From Chondrinema litorale (GTDB lineage Bacteria > Bacteroidota > Bacteroidia > Cytophagales > Flammeovirgaceae): DNA of 64,000 nucleotides. Below are positions 25,853 through 35,162 of the stretch, one piece after another. Position numbers and translations under genes: made by a program. The notes beneath the pieces were generated by a model. It did no database searches, was not told the origin of the DNA, and saw only the letters and a program-made list of their open reading frames with translations. Where the stretch lies: assembly GCF_026250525.1 (NCBI RefSeq), contig NZ_CP111043.1, positions 3,299,001 to 3,363,000 on the forward strand, in the 5' to 3' direction. The first letter of the stretch is position 1. Every line of letters starts with the position of its first letter.

Positions 25853-27928
25853 ATGACCTTTCCAAATATAAACAGGGTATTTTTTATAAACCTGAATTCA
25901 TTGCTCAGTAGAGTTGGTATAATTATCACATTGTTAATTGTTACCAGCATCGCTTTTATTTCGCTTTTTGTGCTTTCTTTTAAAGAGGCGGGCAAAAGGT
26001 ATGAACAGGTAATTAGCAACTCTTTACCCGCCGAAAAACTATGTAGCCAGATTGAAGTTTACCTTGCCAAAAGTGTTGGTACCTTAGATAACTTTCTGCT
26101 TACAGGAGATAATGATTTTAAGCTGAAGCGGGATGTTATATGGAATGGCCATATACCTGCCGCATTAAACAAACTGCTCTATTACACCCAACAGTGGGAA
26201 AACAAGAATGCGGTTTCTTATGTCTACGATCTGGAAATAAAAGCCAATAGGATAAAAGCAGAAGAAGCTCTTATCGAAAAAACCTATCCTTCAATTTATA
26301 ACTTAACCTACGAAAAGTTAACAGATCGCAAAATTGCCATAAACCAGTTAGACATACTTTCAGATGAAGTTCTCTTATTACTAGACAGGCTCATTAAAAT
26401 TAAAGATGCAGAAATTGCACTTGCCAGAGAACAATATATACAAGTATATCAGCAGCTAATTATATTGAGTATTTTAAGTGCATTTGTATTAATTTTTATA
26501 GGTATAGTTAGCCTAAAAAAATACAATTCAGTTCTAGAAAAGCGGATTACTACATTATCTAGAACATTGCATAAAATCGCTTCTGGTGAACCAACCCAAA
26601 AGCTAGAATCACATAATGATGAACTAAAACCGCTTAGAGATTCTATTAACAATATAGTAGATGAAATGAGTATGTTATGCAAGTTTATTACCGAAGCAAG
26701 CAAGGGCAATTATAATATAGAAGAAGTCGCGTTTAACAAATATGGTAAGTTAGGAGATGCCGCAGATTCATTAAAAAAGAATTTAAATAAAGTTGCAGAC
26801 GATACTCAAACAAGAGCTTGGATTACAGAAGGTATTGGCTACTTTTCTGACATTTTAAGGGAAAAAAGTGAGAATATTACCAGTTTGTCAGAAGCTATTA
26901 TTGTTAACCTTGTAAAGTATCTGGATGCAGTGCAGGGCGCAATATATTTATTGGAGAAGAATTATGATGGTGATGAATTAATACTTAAGGCAAAATATGC
27001 TTATGATAATTTGCGCTATCAGGAAGGTAAAATTAAGATAGGAGAAGGTCTTTTGGGCGAGGCATTTAGAGAAAAAAGGATGGTGTATCTAGAAAAAATC
27101 CCCAAAGATTATTTACACATTACCTCTGGCTTAGGCGATGGTTTGCCTCAAACATTATTAATTATGCCGCTTACAGCCAACGATAATACTAATGGAATGC
27201 TAGAGATTTCATCTTTCCATAAGTTAAAAGATTTTCAGATAGAGTTTGTGCAAAAACTTTGTGAGAGTATTTCTTCTACCATTATGCATACTGAGAATAG
27301 TATTCGCACAAAAGAACTGTTGATAGAGGCGAACGAAAATGCAGAAAAATTACAGGCTCAAGAAGAAGAAATGCGCCAAAATATGGAAGAGCTCTTGGCA
27401 ACACAAGAAGAACTTAACAGGCAGAAAAAAGAAACAGAGTCTTATCTAGAAGCTTTTCAGAATAGCTATAACTTCGAGATTAATACAGATGGCTATGTGA
27501 TTAATATGAGTGATGCGCTCCGACTAGAAGTGGGCATGCTTAAAACAGAAGTAACTGGTAAACACATCAGTAAATTCTTTCAGCATTTCAATCTAACTAA
27601 GATCATAGAAAACATCAAAGACCAAAGCGTTTACATCGATAGGTTTGAATTTTTAAATACAGAGCGAAAATTAATTTACTTGAAAGTCCACTTTCTGCCT
27701 GTGCAGGGAAATCAAAATGAGTTAGCTTCTGTATTATGTTATTGTTTCGATATAAGCAATGAAGTAAATCAAATAGAAAGCGGGATAAGCAAATCAAAAA
27801 CGATGTTGAAAGAACATCAGGAAATTGTGCAGAAGATGGAAGTAAGAATTGAAAAAATGAGAAAGCGAAGTGAGCACAACGAAACTTTACTGAAAGAGCA
27901 TATTAAAAAACTGGGTGGTGGTATATAA
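25853..27928 (+). CDS. Membrane receptor with HAMP, GAF and PAS-like domains, lacking a histidine kinase
   Basis: A 691-residue sensor. Two membrane segments (about residues 20-45 and 198-220) bracket a helical periplasmic domain of the four-helix type. A HAMP-like linker (about 222-275) and a second HAMP-like helical repeat follow. A GAF domain lies around 345-482 (LDAVQGAIYLLE, GLLGEAFREKRMVYL, LIMPLTANDNTNGMLEI), then a Gln/Glu-rich coiled coil (LQAQEEEMRQNMEELLATQEE, about 488-535) and a PAS-like domain (about 545-640, YNFEINTDGYVINMSDAL). The C-terminus is another coiled coil. No H-box, ATPase, GGDEF or methyl-accepting hairpin is visible, so output must go through a partner. It is followed by a terminator and stands alone. 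Confidence 0.85.
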   Translation: MTFPNINRVFFINLNSLLSRVGIIITLLIVTSIAFISLFVLSFKEAGKRYEQVISNSLPAEKLCSQIEVYLAKSVGTLDNFLLTGDNDFKLKRDVIWNGHIPAALNKLLYYTQQWENKNAVSYVYDLEIKANRIKAEEALIEKTYPSIYNLTYEKLTDRKIAINQLDILSDEVLLLLDRLIKIKDAEIALAREQYIQVYQQLIILSILSAFVLIFIGIVSLKKYNSVLEKRITTLSRTLHKIASGEPTQKLESHNDELKPLRDSINNIVDEMSMLCKFITEASKGNYNIEEVAFNKYGKLGDAADSLKKNLNKVADDTQTRAWITEGIGYFSDILREKSENITSLSEAIIVNLVKYLDAVQGAIYLLEKNYDGDELILKAKYAYDNLRYQEGKIKIGEGLLGEAFREKRMVYLEKIPKDYLHITSGLGDGLPQTLLIMPLTANDNTNGMLEISSFHKLKDFQIEFVQKLCESISSTIMHTENSIRTKELLIEANENAEKLQAQEEEMRQNMEELLATQEELNRQKKETESYLEAFQNSYNFEINTDGYVINMSDALRLEVGMLKTEVTGKHISKFFQHFNLTKIIENIKDQSVYIDRFEFLNTERKLIYLKVHFLPVQGNQNELASVLCYCFDISNEVNQIESGISKSKTMLKEHQEIVQKMEVRIEKMRKRSEHNETLLKEHIKKLGGGI

Positions 27929-27955
27929 AAAAAGCTGGCGGTGAGCCAGCTTTTT
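27927..27955. terminator. Bidirectional terminator after the GAF receptor
   Basis: AAAAAGCTGGC pairs with GCCAGCTTTTT around a 5-base loop. It separates the receptor gene from the convergent MFS transporter gene and has A and T runs on both sides. Confidence 0.85.
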
Positions 27956-27979
27956 CATTAAAATTGAATCTTATCTTAA

Positions 27980-29206
27980 TTATGCAGTTTGAGTAGCTGC
28001 AACTTCTTTTTTCTTCTTCATTCTTATATAAAAGAATAGTCCGGCAAATGCCACAATTAAAATGGCAGGTAAAATTGTAATATTACTCAGCGTTTCTTGT
28101 CCTGCAAAGAGTTCTGCGGCTTGGCCATCTAGTCCTAAAGCTTTAGCTTGTTCTCTGTTACTATCTAACCAGCTTCCTATAATTGGTTGGAAAACAGAAG
28201 TCGCAAACATACCAGCTCCACCCATAATAGACATACCAAATGCACCTGATTTAGGAATATACTCTGCAATAAAGCCAATCATTGTAGGCCAGAAATAACA
28301 TACTCCAATTGCAAATACAATAGCTGCTACATAGGTCATATTTCCTTCGGCAATGCTTAATAGATATATGCCTATAAATGCAATTACAGAAGATGCTAGT
28401 AACAAACCGGTAGGATTTAACTTATGTACAATCGGGCCGGCAAAGAACCTTCCTACAGCCATTAAACCCGTTACAAGTGCTAATACTAATAAAGGCTCTG
28501 CACCAGCATTACCTAACAAACGCTCAACCCATTGTGTGGTTCCAAGCTCACTAGTAGCTGTTAAAAACATGCATAAGATCATAAATATGTATAGTGGACT
28601 CATCATGGCTTTAAGGTTAGTAGCAGATGAGGTAGAAATATCGCTCACATGGCTTGGGAATTTTTGTCCAAAGAAGATGATGCCATAAATTAATGTAGGA
28701 ATAAGCATTACACCAATTTGAGATTGCCAGCTCATATCAGACATTACCTGAGAAACCAAGCTACCTATTACGATACCACCAGGAAACCAAACGTGGAAAC
28801 GGTTTAGCATAGTAGTTTTCTTTTCTGGGAACATGTCGGCAATAAGTGGGTTAAAGGCTGCTTCTACCATACCATTTGCAAAGCCAACAAAGAAAGTAGA
28901 AACAAATAATCCCCAAAATCCTTGAGAAAGCATGGTTAAACCCAAGCCGATTATATGACTAAAAAATGCTATATATCCTATTTTTTTTGGTCCGAGGGTG
29001 TTGTAAAGTGGACCTCCAATTATCATGGCTATTGGAAAGCCAAGGAATGCCATTGATGTAATGTAGCCTAGTTCTGTATCTGATAGCTCAAATTCTACTC
29101 CTAGTTTTTCTAAGATGCCTGCTCTTATTGCAAAGGTCATTGCGGTTACAATAAGCGCAGTACAGCTTCCCAGGAATAGCCTGGAGCGATTAATTTTCAT
29201 TTCCAT
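27980..29206 (-). CDS. MFS sugar transporter (FucP-like group)
   Basis: A 408-residue transporter with about 12 membrane segments. Its start resembles the Bacteroidota sugar MFS group (FLGSCTALIVTAMTFAIRAGIL), with a GFPIAMIIGGPLYNTLGPKKIG loop between helices 2 and 3 near residue 55 and FVGFANGMVEAAFNPLIADM in helix 4. It is divergent from a Gfo/Idh/MocA oxidoreductase and a TIM-barrel isomerase, and the three probably handle one sugar or polyol. Substrate unknown. The C-terminus ends with a basic Lys-rich tail. Confidence 0.85.
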   Translation of the reverse strand: MEMKINRSRLFLGSCTALIVTAMTFAIRAGILEKLGVEFELSDTELGYITSMAFLGFPIAMIIGGPLYNTLGPKKIGYIAFFSHIIGLGLTMLSQGFWGLFVSTFFVGFANGMVEAAFNPLIADMFPEKKTTMLNRFHVWFPGGIVIGSLVSQVMSDMSWQSQIGVMLIPTLIYGIIFFGQKFPSHVSDISTSSATNLKAMMSPLYIFMILCMFLTATSELGTTQWVERLLGNAGAEPLLVLALVTGLMAVGRFFAGPIVHKLNPTGLLLASSVIAFIGIYLLSIAEGNMTYVAAIVFAIGVCYFWPTMIGFIAEYIPKSGAFGMSIMGGAGMFATSVFQPIIGSWLDSNREQAKALGLDGQAAELFAGQETLSNITILPAILIVAFAGLFFYIRMKKKKEVAATQTA

Positions 29207-29448
29207 AGTTAAAATCGATTTGTTGTTATTCTAAATTTATAATTTCTAAATCTAAATATTCTGAAATTAATAGTAAAAAAAATAATGTTAAATGTACTTA
29301 CATAGGAAGGCATTAAGCCTAATTTAAGTTACAAAATTTCGGATAAGTTATATGCAGATTCAGAGAAAATTTACAATGATTTTCTAAAAAAACTTATACT
29401 TTTATAGATAGCCGAAAACTTTAAAAATCTTAAATGCAATAGATAAAT

Positions 29449-30606
29449 ATGAAGAGAAAACTTAAAATGGGCATGGTAGGAGGAGGAATAGGCGCTTTTA
29501 TTGGCGGTGTTCATCGAAGAGCTGCAACTATAGATGGTCAAGTAGAACTAGTATGTGGTGCTTTTAGTAGTACCCCGGAAAAATCCAAAGCATCGGGTGA
29601 AGAACTTTATTTGCCACCAGAGCGGGTATATGCAGATTATAACGAAATGATTTTGAAGGAGAAAGAATTACCAGAAGGCGAAAGAATGGATTTTGTCTCT
29701 GTAGTAACTCCTAATCATATGCATTTTGCGCCAGCTAAAATGGCATTGGAAAATGGATTCCCTGTAGTATGCGACAAACCTCTTGCTTTTACTATAGAAG
29801 AAGCGCAAGAATTACGCGAATTGGTTCATAAAACCGGACTTCCTTTTTGTATTACCTATAACTATACAGGTTATCCAATGGTAAAACAGGCAAAAGCCAT
29901 GATTAAAGAAGGAAAGCTGGGTAAAATAAGAAAAGTAGTGGTAGAATATCCGCAAGGTTGGTTAAGCGATCGCTTGGAAGATACAGAGCAAAAGCAAGCT
30001 TCTTGGCGGACTGATCCTTCTAAAGCAGGTATTGCCAACTGTATGGGCGATATTGGAACCCACGCAGCCAATCTTGCTGAGTATATTTCTGGTTTAGAAA
30101 TTACAGAGATGTGTGCTGATTTAACCAGTTTTGTTGGCGGCAGAACATTAGAAGATGATGGAAATGTATTGCTACATTTTAATAATGGTGCAAAAGGTAT
30201 TTTACATGCTAGCCAAATTAGTGTTGGTGAGGAGAATAACCTCAACATCAGGGTTTATGGTGAAACTGGCGGCTTAACTTGGCATCAGATAGAACCAAAT
30301 ACATTGATCTATAAAACACCTGATACCACTCAAATACTTAGAACTGCTGTAGGTCCAATTTCTGGAAGTGCGAGCTTACACACTAGAACTCCTGCAGGCC
30401 ACCCTGAGGGTTATATAGAAGCTTTCGCTAATGTTTATCTCAATTTTATTTATACCTTAAAGGCAAAGTTAGCTGGGCAAGAACCTGCTGAAGAATACCT
30501 CGACTTTCCAGATGTAGACGAAGGCGTAAGAGGAATGGCTTTTATTAAAACGGTAGTAGAAGCGAACACAAGCGAGAAGAAGTGGTATCCTTACGTGAAA
30601 TATTAA
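29449..30606 (+). CDS. Gfo/Idh/MocA-family sugar oxidoreductase
   Basis: NAD(P)-dependent dehydrogenase for sugars or polyols. An N-terminal Rossmann fold shows KMGMVGGGIGAFIGGVHRRA (near residue 6), DFVSVVTPNHMHFAPAKMAL (near residue 84) and the hallmark DKPLAF near residue 109, which corresponds to the EKP motif. The C-terminal domain includes SWRTDPSKAGIANCMGDIGTHAANL near residue 185, with the His typical of the family's active site. Length 385 residues is normal. It is followed after 52 bases by an isomerase/epimerase, and the MFS transporter is divergent, so the three form a sugar-use module. Confidence 0.9.
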   Translation: MKRKLKMGMVGGGIGAFIGGVHRRAATIDGQVELVCGAFSSTPEKSKASGEELYLPPERVYADYNEMILKEKELPEGERMDFVSVVTPNHMHFAPAKMALENGFPVVCDKPLAFTIEEAQELRELVHKTGLPFCITYNYTGYPMVKQAKAMIKEGKLGKIRKVVVEYPQGWLSDRLEDTEQKQASWRTDPSKAGIANCMGDIGTHAANLAEYISGLEITEMCADLTSFVGGRTLEDDGNVLLHFNNGAKGILHASQISVGEENNLNIRVYGETGGLTWHQIEPNTLIYKTPDTTQILRTAVGPISGSASLHTRTPAGHPEGYIEAFANVYLNFIYTLKAKLAGQEPAEEYLDFPDVDEGVRGMAFIKTVVEANTSEKKWYPYVKY

Positions 30607-30658
30607 AAGTATTAAATAACACTAAGAAATAAATCTAACCTACAATTAACTGACAAAA

Positions 30659-31711
30659 ATGAAGACAATTAAAGGACCGGGAATATTTTTAGCACAATTT
30701 TTAAGTGATGAAGCGCCATTTAACACGCTAGATAGCATTTGCGAATGGGCTGCAAGTATTGGATTTAAAGGTGTGCAAATTCCTACCTGGGATAGCCGTG
30801 CTATCGACCTGAAAAAAGCTGCTGAAAGCAAAGACTACTGTGATGAAATTAAAGGGATTGTTGGAAAACACGGAATGGAAATTACAGAGCTTTCTACTCA
30901 CTTACAAGGGCAGTTAGTAGCAGTACATCCGGTTTACGATGAAATGTTCGACGGATTTGCTCCGGCAGAGTATCATAAAAATCCGAAAGCAAGAACTGAA
31001 TGGGCAATTCAACAATTAAAATATGCGGCAAAAGCAAGCCGTAATCTTGGTTTAGATGTATCTGTTTCTTTTTCTGGTGCATTGCTTTGGCCAACTATGT
31101 ATCCGTGGCCACAGAGACCTGCTGGTTTGGTAGATACTGGTTTTAAAGAATTGGCTAATCGTTGGTTACCAATCTTAAATGAGTACGATGCACAAGGAGT
31201 AGATTTATGTTACGAAATCCACCCGGGAGAAGACTTGCACGATGGTGTTACTTTCGAAAAATTCTTAGAAGCTACTGGCAATCACACCAGAGTAAATATG
31301 CTTTACGATCCGAGCCACTATGTTTTACAGTGCTTAGATTATTTGGATAACATCGATATCTATCACGAAAAAATTAAGATGTTCCACGTAAAAGATGCTG
31401 AATTTAACCCAACTGGTAGATCTGGTGTTTATGGTGGTTATCAAGACTGGGTGAACCGTCCGGGTAGATTCCGTTCTTTAGGTGATGGCCAAGTTGATTT
31501 TAGCGCAGTATTTAGCAAGCTAACTCAGTACGATTACGATGGCTGGGCAGTAATGGAATGGGAGTGCTGCTTAAAACACCCAGAGCAAGGTGCTGTAGAA
31601 GGTGCTCAGTTTATTTCAGATCATATTATTAGAGTAACAGAAAAAGCATTTGACGATTTTGCTGGAACTGGTGCAGATGAAGAAATGAACCGCAGAATAT
31701 TAGGTTTATAA
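30659..31711 (+). CDS. Xylose-isomerase-like TIM-barrel sugar isomerase/epimerase
   Basis: AP-endonuclease-2-superfamily TIM barrel (sugar phosphate isomerase/epimerase type). Likely metal ligands are Glu in CYEIHPGED near residue 185, Asp-His in YDPSHYVLQ near residue 217, HVKDAE near residue 241 and Glu in VMEWECCLKHP near residue 299. Length 350 is usual for the larger members. It is downstream of the Gfo/Idh/MocA gene in an apparent operon. Such pairs in Bacteroidota have been linked to 3-keto-sugar chemistry and to inositol-like pathways; which one applies here is not visible. Confidence 0.88.
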   Translation: MKTIKGPGIFLAQFLSDEAPFNTLDSICEWAASIGFKGVQIPTWDSRAIDLKKAAESKDYCDEIKGIVGKHGMEITELSTHLQGQLVAVHPVYDEMFDGFAPAEYHKNPKARTEWAIQQLKYAAKASRNLGLDVSVSFSGALLWPTMYPWPQRPAGLVDTGFKELANRWLPILNEYDAQGVDLCYEIHPGEDLHDGVTFEKFLEATGNHTRVNMLYDPSHYVLQCLDYLDNIDIYHEKIKMFHVKDAEFNPTGRSGVYGGYQDWVNRPGRFRSLGDGQVDFSAVFSKLTQYDYDGWAVMEWECCLKHPEQGAVEGAQFISDHIIRVTEKAFDDFAGTGADEEMNRRILGL

Positions 31712-31736
31712 TTTCTGCTAAAATAAAATTAGAAAT

Positions 31737-31767
31737 GCGCCCTGCTGGAAAGTGGAGCGCTTTTTTT
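31737..31767 (+). terminator. Probable terminator after the sugar operon
   Basis: GCGC at 31737-31740 and GCGC at 31757-31760 can form an imperfect stem with inner pairs, followed by a run of seven T. It lies about 25 bases after the isomerase stop. Confidence 0.5.
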
Positions 31768-31855
31768 ATGGAGATAAGTAATGTATTGCCTTTCCTGAAA
31801 GTTTAGCCTATTTTTAATAAAACCTAAACTTCATTATTACATAAACCTAGTTACC

Positions 31856-32767
31856 ATGAACAATTCAACTTCTCCTTGGCCCATCCTGAATTTTACTGAA
31901 ATGCAAGACACACTGGAAACACTTCACCAGTGGATTCAAATTGTGGGTAAAATCCGCCTAAAAACAATGCCTTGGCAAAATCATTCTTGGCATGCAACAC
32001 TCTACATTACTGCAAATGGTTTTTCTACACATGCAATTCCGTATCAAGGTCGCATGTTTCAAATAGACTTCGATTTTAAACAGCACAAATTGCTCATTAC
32101 ATGTTCTAATACAGAGACTGTTGCCATGGATTTGTCGCCAAGAACAGTAGCCGATTTTTATAAAGAGTTATTTGAGAAACTTTTAAGTCTGGGTATCGAT
32201 GTTAAAATTCATGCAAGTCCAAATGAAATGGAACCTGCTATCCCTTTCGCAGAAAATACGATCAACAAATCTTATGATCCACAGGCAGCGAACAAGCTCT
32301 GGCAAGCCATGTTAAAAGCCAATTGTGTTTTTAATCAGTTTAGGTCGGATTTTATAGGCAAAGCCAGTCCGGTACATCTGTTTTGGGGTGCTTTTGACTT
32401 AGCCGTTACTCGTTTTTCTGGTAATTCGGCTCCGCTACATCAAGGTGGTATGCCTAACATGCCGCTAGATGTAATGCAAGAAGCATATTCTCAAGAAGTG
32501 AGTAGTGCGGGTTTCTGGCCTGGTTCCAAAGATTTTCCTGCACCGGCTTTTTATGCTTACGCTTACCCAAGCGATGCAAGCTTTGGAGAGCAAAAAGTAT
32601 TACCCCAAGAAGCATTTTATAGCGCAGAAATGGGTGAGTTTTTCTTGAAATACGAAGATGTTAGAACTGCTGCAAATCCAGAAAAGACCTTGTATGACTT
32701 TCTACAAACCACCTATGAAGCCGCAGTAAATACCTCGAACTGGAACAGAGATAAATTGGAGCGGTGA
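31856..32767 (+). CDS. DUF5996-family protein
   Basis: Uncharacterised cytosolic protein of 303 residues, in keeping with DUF5996 length. Conserved-looking segments are WPILNFTEMQDTLETLHQW near residue 7, RLKTMPWQNHSWHATLYIT near residue 37, and SPVHLFWGAFDLAVTRFSG near residue 174, followed by SAGFWPGSKDFPAPAFYAYAY. There are no signal peptide, membrane segment or obvious catalytic motif, though several conserved His, Trp and Asp residues suggest an enzyme. Single-gene unit, between the sugar operon and a hypothetical secreted protein. Confidence 0.85.
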   Translation: MNNSTSPWPILNFTEMQDTLETLHQWIQIVGKIRLKTMPWQNHSWHATLYITANGFSTHAIPYQGRMFQIDFDFKQHKLLITCSNTETVAMDLSPRTVADFYKELFEKLLSLGIDVKIHASPNEMEPAIPFAENTINKSYDPQAANKLWQAMLKANCVFNQFRSDFIGKASPVHLFWGAFDLAVTRFSGNSAPLHQGGMPNMPLDVMQEAYSQEVSSAGFWPGSKDFPAPAFYAYAYPSDASFGEQKVLPQEAFYSAEMGEFFLKYEDVRTAANPEKTLYDFLQTTYEAAVNTSNWNRDKLER

Positions 32768-32855
32768 ATTTAGAGTAATTAAAATTAAAGAAAAAGAGAA
32801 TCAGGTATTAAACTAAAAACACTAACATTTTTGGCTTGGTTAACCTCACTTAAAA

Positions 32856-33644
32856 ATGAACAAATTAATTATTTTATTAGCCTTTATTTCGAATCTTTCT
32901 TTTGCTCAGACAGATACTGAGTTTATGAATGATTTCTTATTAGAAGATGAGTTAAATGTCTCAAATGAGATTGAGCAATACAACCAATTTAATTTTGCTG
33001 AAATTTGGACAAAAACTGATAATAATCTGATTTATGGAATTATTGGAGTTGATCATCAGCGAATCAAAATAAAATTATTATCAATTGAAAAAAGCTCAGA
33101 TAATCCAAATGAGTATTTGGTGACTGGTAAATCAAATGTAAAGGATAATATCTGTGATTTTAGTGGAGTAATTCAAATCGATGAAATTAAAACTGTAAAA
33201 GAGCTCCATTATGGTGTTGATGAGGAATACAAAAATAAAGGAATAAAAGCTCAAGGTATTTTGATTACAAGCTATAATTTCGAAGAAAGCGAGGAGCAAG
33301 TACATAGTGGATTTTTTGCAGGTAAGCTTTATTCGAAATGGTATTTGGATGCAAAAAATAAAATGCAGTATGATGATATTCAATTAATTTCTGATGGATA
33401 TTTAAACAATGCTTTTATTGGGACTTGGGAAAGTTATAAGACAGGTAAAGATAAAATATGCAATTGGGCTGACTATAGAGTTCCAAATGCTAATAAAGAT
33501 TTTGATATAGGGGTAGGTGAATTTAATGTTGCTGAAAAATATTGGAATAAAGGCTGGGTAGATATTGCGTTAAAACATCAAGTGCCAAATGGAGCAATCA
33601 AAAAAGTAAAAACAAAAAGAAATGTTAAGCTGTGGTGGGAGTGA
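32856..33644 (+). CDS. Hypothetical secreted protein, 262 residues
   Basis: Signal peptide (MNKLIILLAFISNLSFAQ) with a typical Ala-Gln cleavage site, then a mature region rich in beta-strand sequence including YNFEESEEQVHSGFFAGKL and GTWESYKTGKDKICNWADYRVP. No lipobox and no recognised domain. The lone insertion sequence starts about 180 bases downstream. Likely periplasmic or secreted; function unknown. Confidence 0.7.
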   Translation: MNKLIILLAFISNLSFAQTDTEFMNDFLLEDELNVSNEIEQYNQFNFAEIWTKTDNNLIYGIIGVDHQRIKIKLLSIEKSSDNPNEYLVTGKSNVKDNICDFSGVIQIDEIKTVKELHYGVDEEYKNKGIKAQGILITSYNFEESEEQVHSGFFAGKLYSKWYLDAKNKMQYDDIQLISDGYLNNAFIGTWESYKTGKDKICNWADYRVPNANKDFDIGVGEFNVAEKYWNKGWVDIALKHQVPNGAIKKVKTKRNVKLWWE

Positions 33645-33736
33645 TATCTAGATATTAATTATTCAACTAATAAGGCCTTACCTTTTAAATAAAAGGGATT
33701 GAAAATCAAGGTTTTAAATGCATTAATGTATAAAAT

Positions 33737-33779
33737 AAAACCCCGCAATTAGCTAATAAAAGCTTTTTTCGGGGTTTTT
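33737..33779 (+). terminator. Terminator-like hairpin upstream of the transposase gene
   Basis: AAAACCCCG pairs with CGGGGTTTT around a 24-base loop which itself contains AGCT/AAGCT self-complementary bases; a T run follows. It may end the upstream gene or protect the insertion sequence from read-through. Confidence 0.65.
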
Positions 33780-33789
33780 GATTTGTTAA

Positions 33790-33822
33790 ATTGTAGTGTC
33801 TAATCACAATTAACACTACAAT
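33790..33822. repeat. Inverted repeat at the transposase start
   Basis: ATTGTAGTGT (33790-33799) is complementary to ACACTACAAT (33813-33822), a perfect 10-base pair stem with 13-base loop, ending two bases before the transposase ATG. It may be an operator for the transposase, a translational hairpin, or part of the element's end. Confidence 0.6.
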
Positions 33823-35162
33823 ATATGAGAGATCAACAGCTTTTCCAACCACAAGATTACTTAACTCCAAAATGGTATTTATTTAAGAGTAGTAAATTGG
33901 GTAATGTTTATGATAGCATCCCTTGGGAACAACTTTCTGCATGTCTGCCTAAGAAAAATAAAGGCCCTGGTGCTCCTAGCTGGTTTTCGCCTCAGGGCAT
34001 GTTTGGCTTAATGTTTCTAAAAGCCTATTTAAACCTGAGTGATGAAAAGCTCATAGCACGCTTTAATACCGATTGGAGCCTTCAGCTATTTTGCAATAAA
34101 TTGCTACAGGATCATCAAAAGATTAAGGATAAGGCCATTTTAAGTCGAATCAGGACGTATATGGCGGACCATACTGATTGGCAACAACTTCAAGAGGTAC
34201 TACTCCAACACTGGAAAACAGACATGCATAATACGCATGTGCTCTTAATGGATGCTACTTGTTATGAGAGTTATATTCGTTTTCCTACCGATGTTAAGCT
34301 GCTCTGGGAGAGCTGCCAATGGGTGTTTGAAAAGCAGCTTTACAGATACTGTAAAATATTAGGAGTAAAACGACCTGGCTCCAAATATATAGATCAAAAG
34401 CGCATGCAGATGTCTTATGATCGTAGTCGTAAAAAGACATATAAAGCTGGTCGCAAGCGTAAAAAGTCATTGATATATCTACTATCCAAAGGATTGGGGC
34501 AACTGCAATGCCTACTTAACGAAAATCCACAAATACAGCTTCACTTACATGAGAGAACATATCTAAAAACTATAAAGAAGATAATCGAGCAACAGCAATT
34601 CTTGCAGCAGCATCCAGCTAAAGAATTGAAAAACAGGATTGTATCACTTCCCAAGGCTTATGTTAGGCCGATAGTGCGAGGTAAAGAAGCTAAAAGGGTT
34701 GAGTTCGGAATGAAGGCACACCTGCTTCAGGTGGATGGTATCTGCTTTATCGATACCATGGAGTTCCGCGCTTTTAATGAAAGTACCAGACTGAAATTAA
34801 GTAGTTTAAAACATAGATCGATATTTGGCTCACTTCATCAACTAGGAGCAGATCGCATTTACGCCACCAACAAAAACAGGAAGTATTTAACAGAAAAGAA
34901 GATATTTACCTGCTTTCCAAAGAAAGGTCCTAAAGTAAACAACCCTGCTGAAAGCCAACTCAGAAGTCTCATCTCTAGCCAAAGAGCCACGGTGATGGAG
35001 GGAAGTTTTGGCGTGCATAAAACAGCTTATGGCCTCAATAAGATCAAGGTTAAAGGAGAAAAACGAGAAATGATACACGTTTTTTTCGCAGTTATGATGG
35101 CCAATGCCGTTAAGATCAGCAAAAGGAAATCAGAACAAGCCCCTCTACTTCAGGCCGCCTAA
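33791..35162 (+). mobile_element. Insertion sequence with IS1182/IS5-like DDE transposase (ends not resolved)
   Basis: Minimal extent: upstream inverted repeat plus transposase. The real ends must lie between the flanking genes (33645-35356). I could not find clear terminal inverted repeats or a target duplication by eye. It is the only mobile element in the window and lies between two hypothetical genes. Confidence 0.5.
33825..35162 (+). CDS. DDE transposase, IS1182/IS5-like
   Basis: A 445-residue transposase with an N-terminal DUF772-like DNA-binding domain (WFSPQGMFGLMFLKAYLNLSDEKLIARFNTDWSLQ, read in parts, around residues 50-90) and a catalytic region. Likely DDE residues are Asp in LLMDATCYES near residue 141, Asp in LGADRIYATNKNRKYL near residue 343 and Glu in MEGSFGVHKTAYGLNKIK near residue 392. 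A Lys/Arg-rich insertion (RSRKKTYKAGRKRKK) lies near residue 200. The reading frame is intact, so the enzyme may be active. Base composition is visibly richer in G and C than neighbouring genes, in line with horizontal transfer. Confidence 0.88.
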   Translation: MRDQQLFQPQDYLTPKWYLFKSSKLGNVYDSIPWEQLSACLPKKNKGPGAPSWFSPQGMFGLMFLKAYLNLSDEKLIARFNTDWSLQLFCNKLLQDHQKIKDKAILSRIRTYMADHTDWQQLQEVLLQHWKTDMHNTHVLLMDATCYESYIRFPTDVKLLWESCQWVFEKQLYRYCKILGVKRPGSKYIDQKRMQMSYDRSRKKTYKAGRKRKKSLIYLLSKGLGQLQCLLNENPQIQLHLHERTYLKTIKKIIEQQQFLQQHPAKELKNRIVSLPKAYVRPIVRGKEAKRVEFGMKAHLLQVDGICFIDTMEFRAFNESTRLKLSSLKHRSIFGSLHQLGADRIYATNKNRKYLTEKKIFTCFPKKGPKVNNPAESQLRSLISSQRATVMEGSFGVHKTAYGLNKIKVKGEKREMIHVFFAVMMANAVKISKRKSEQAPLLQAA

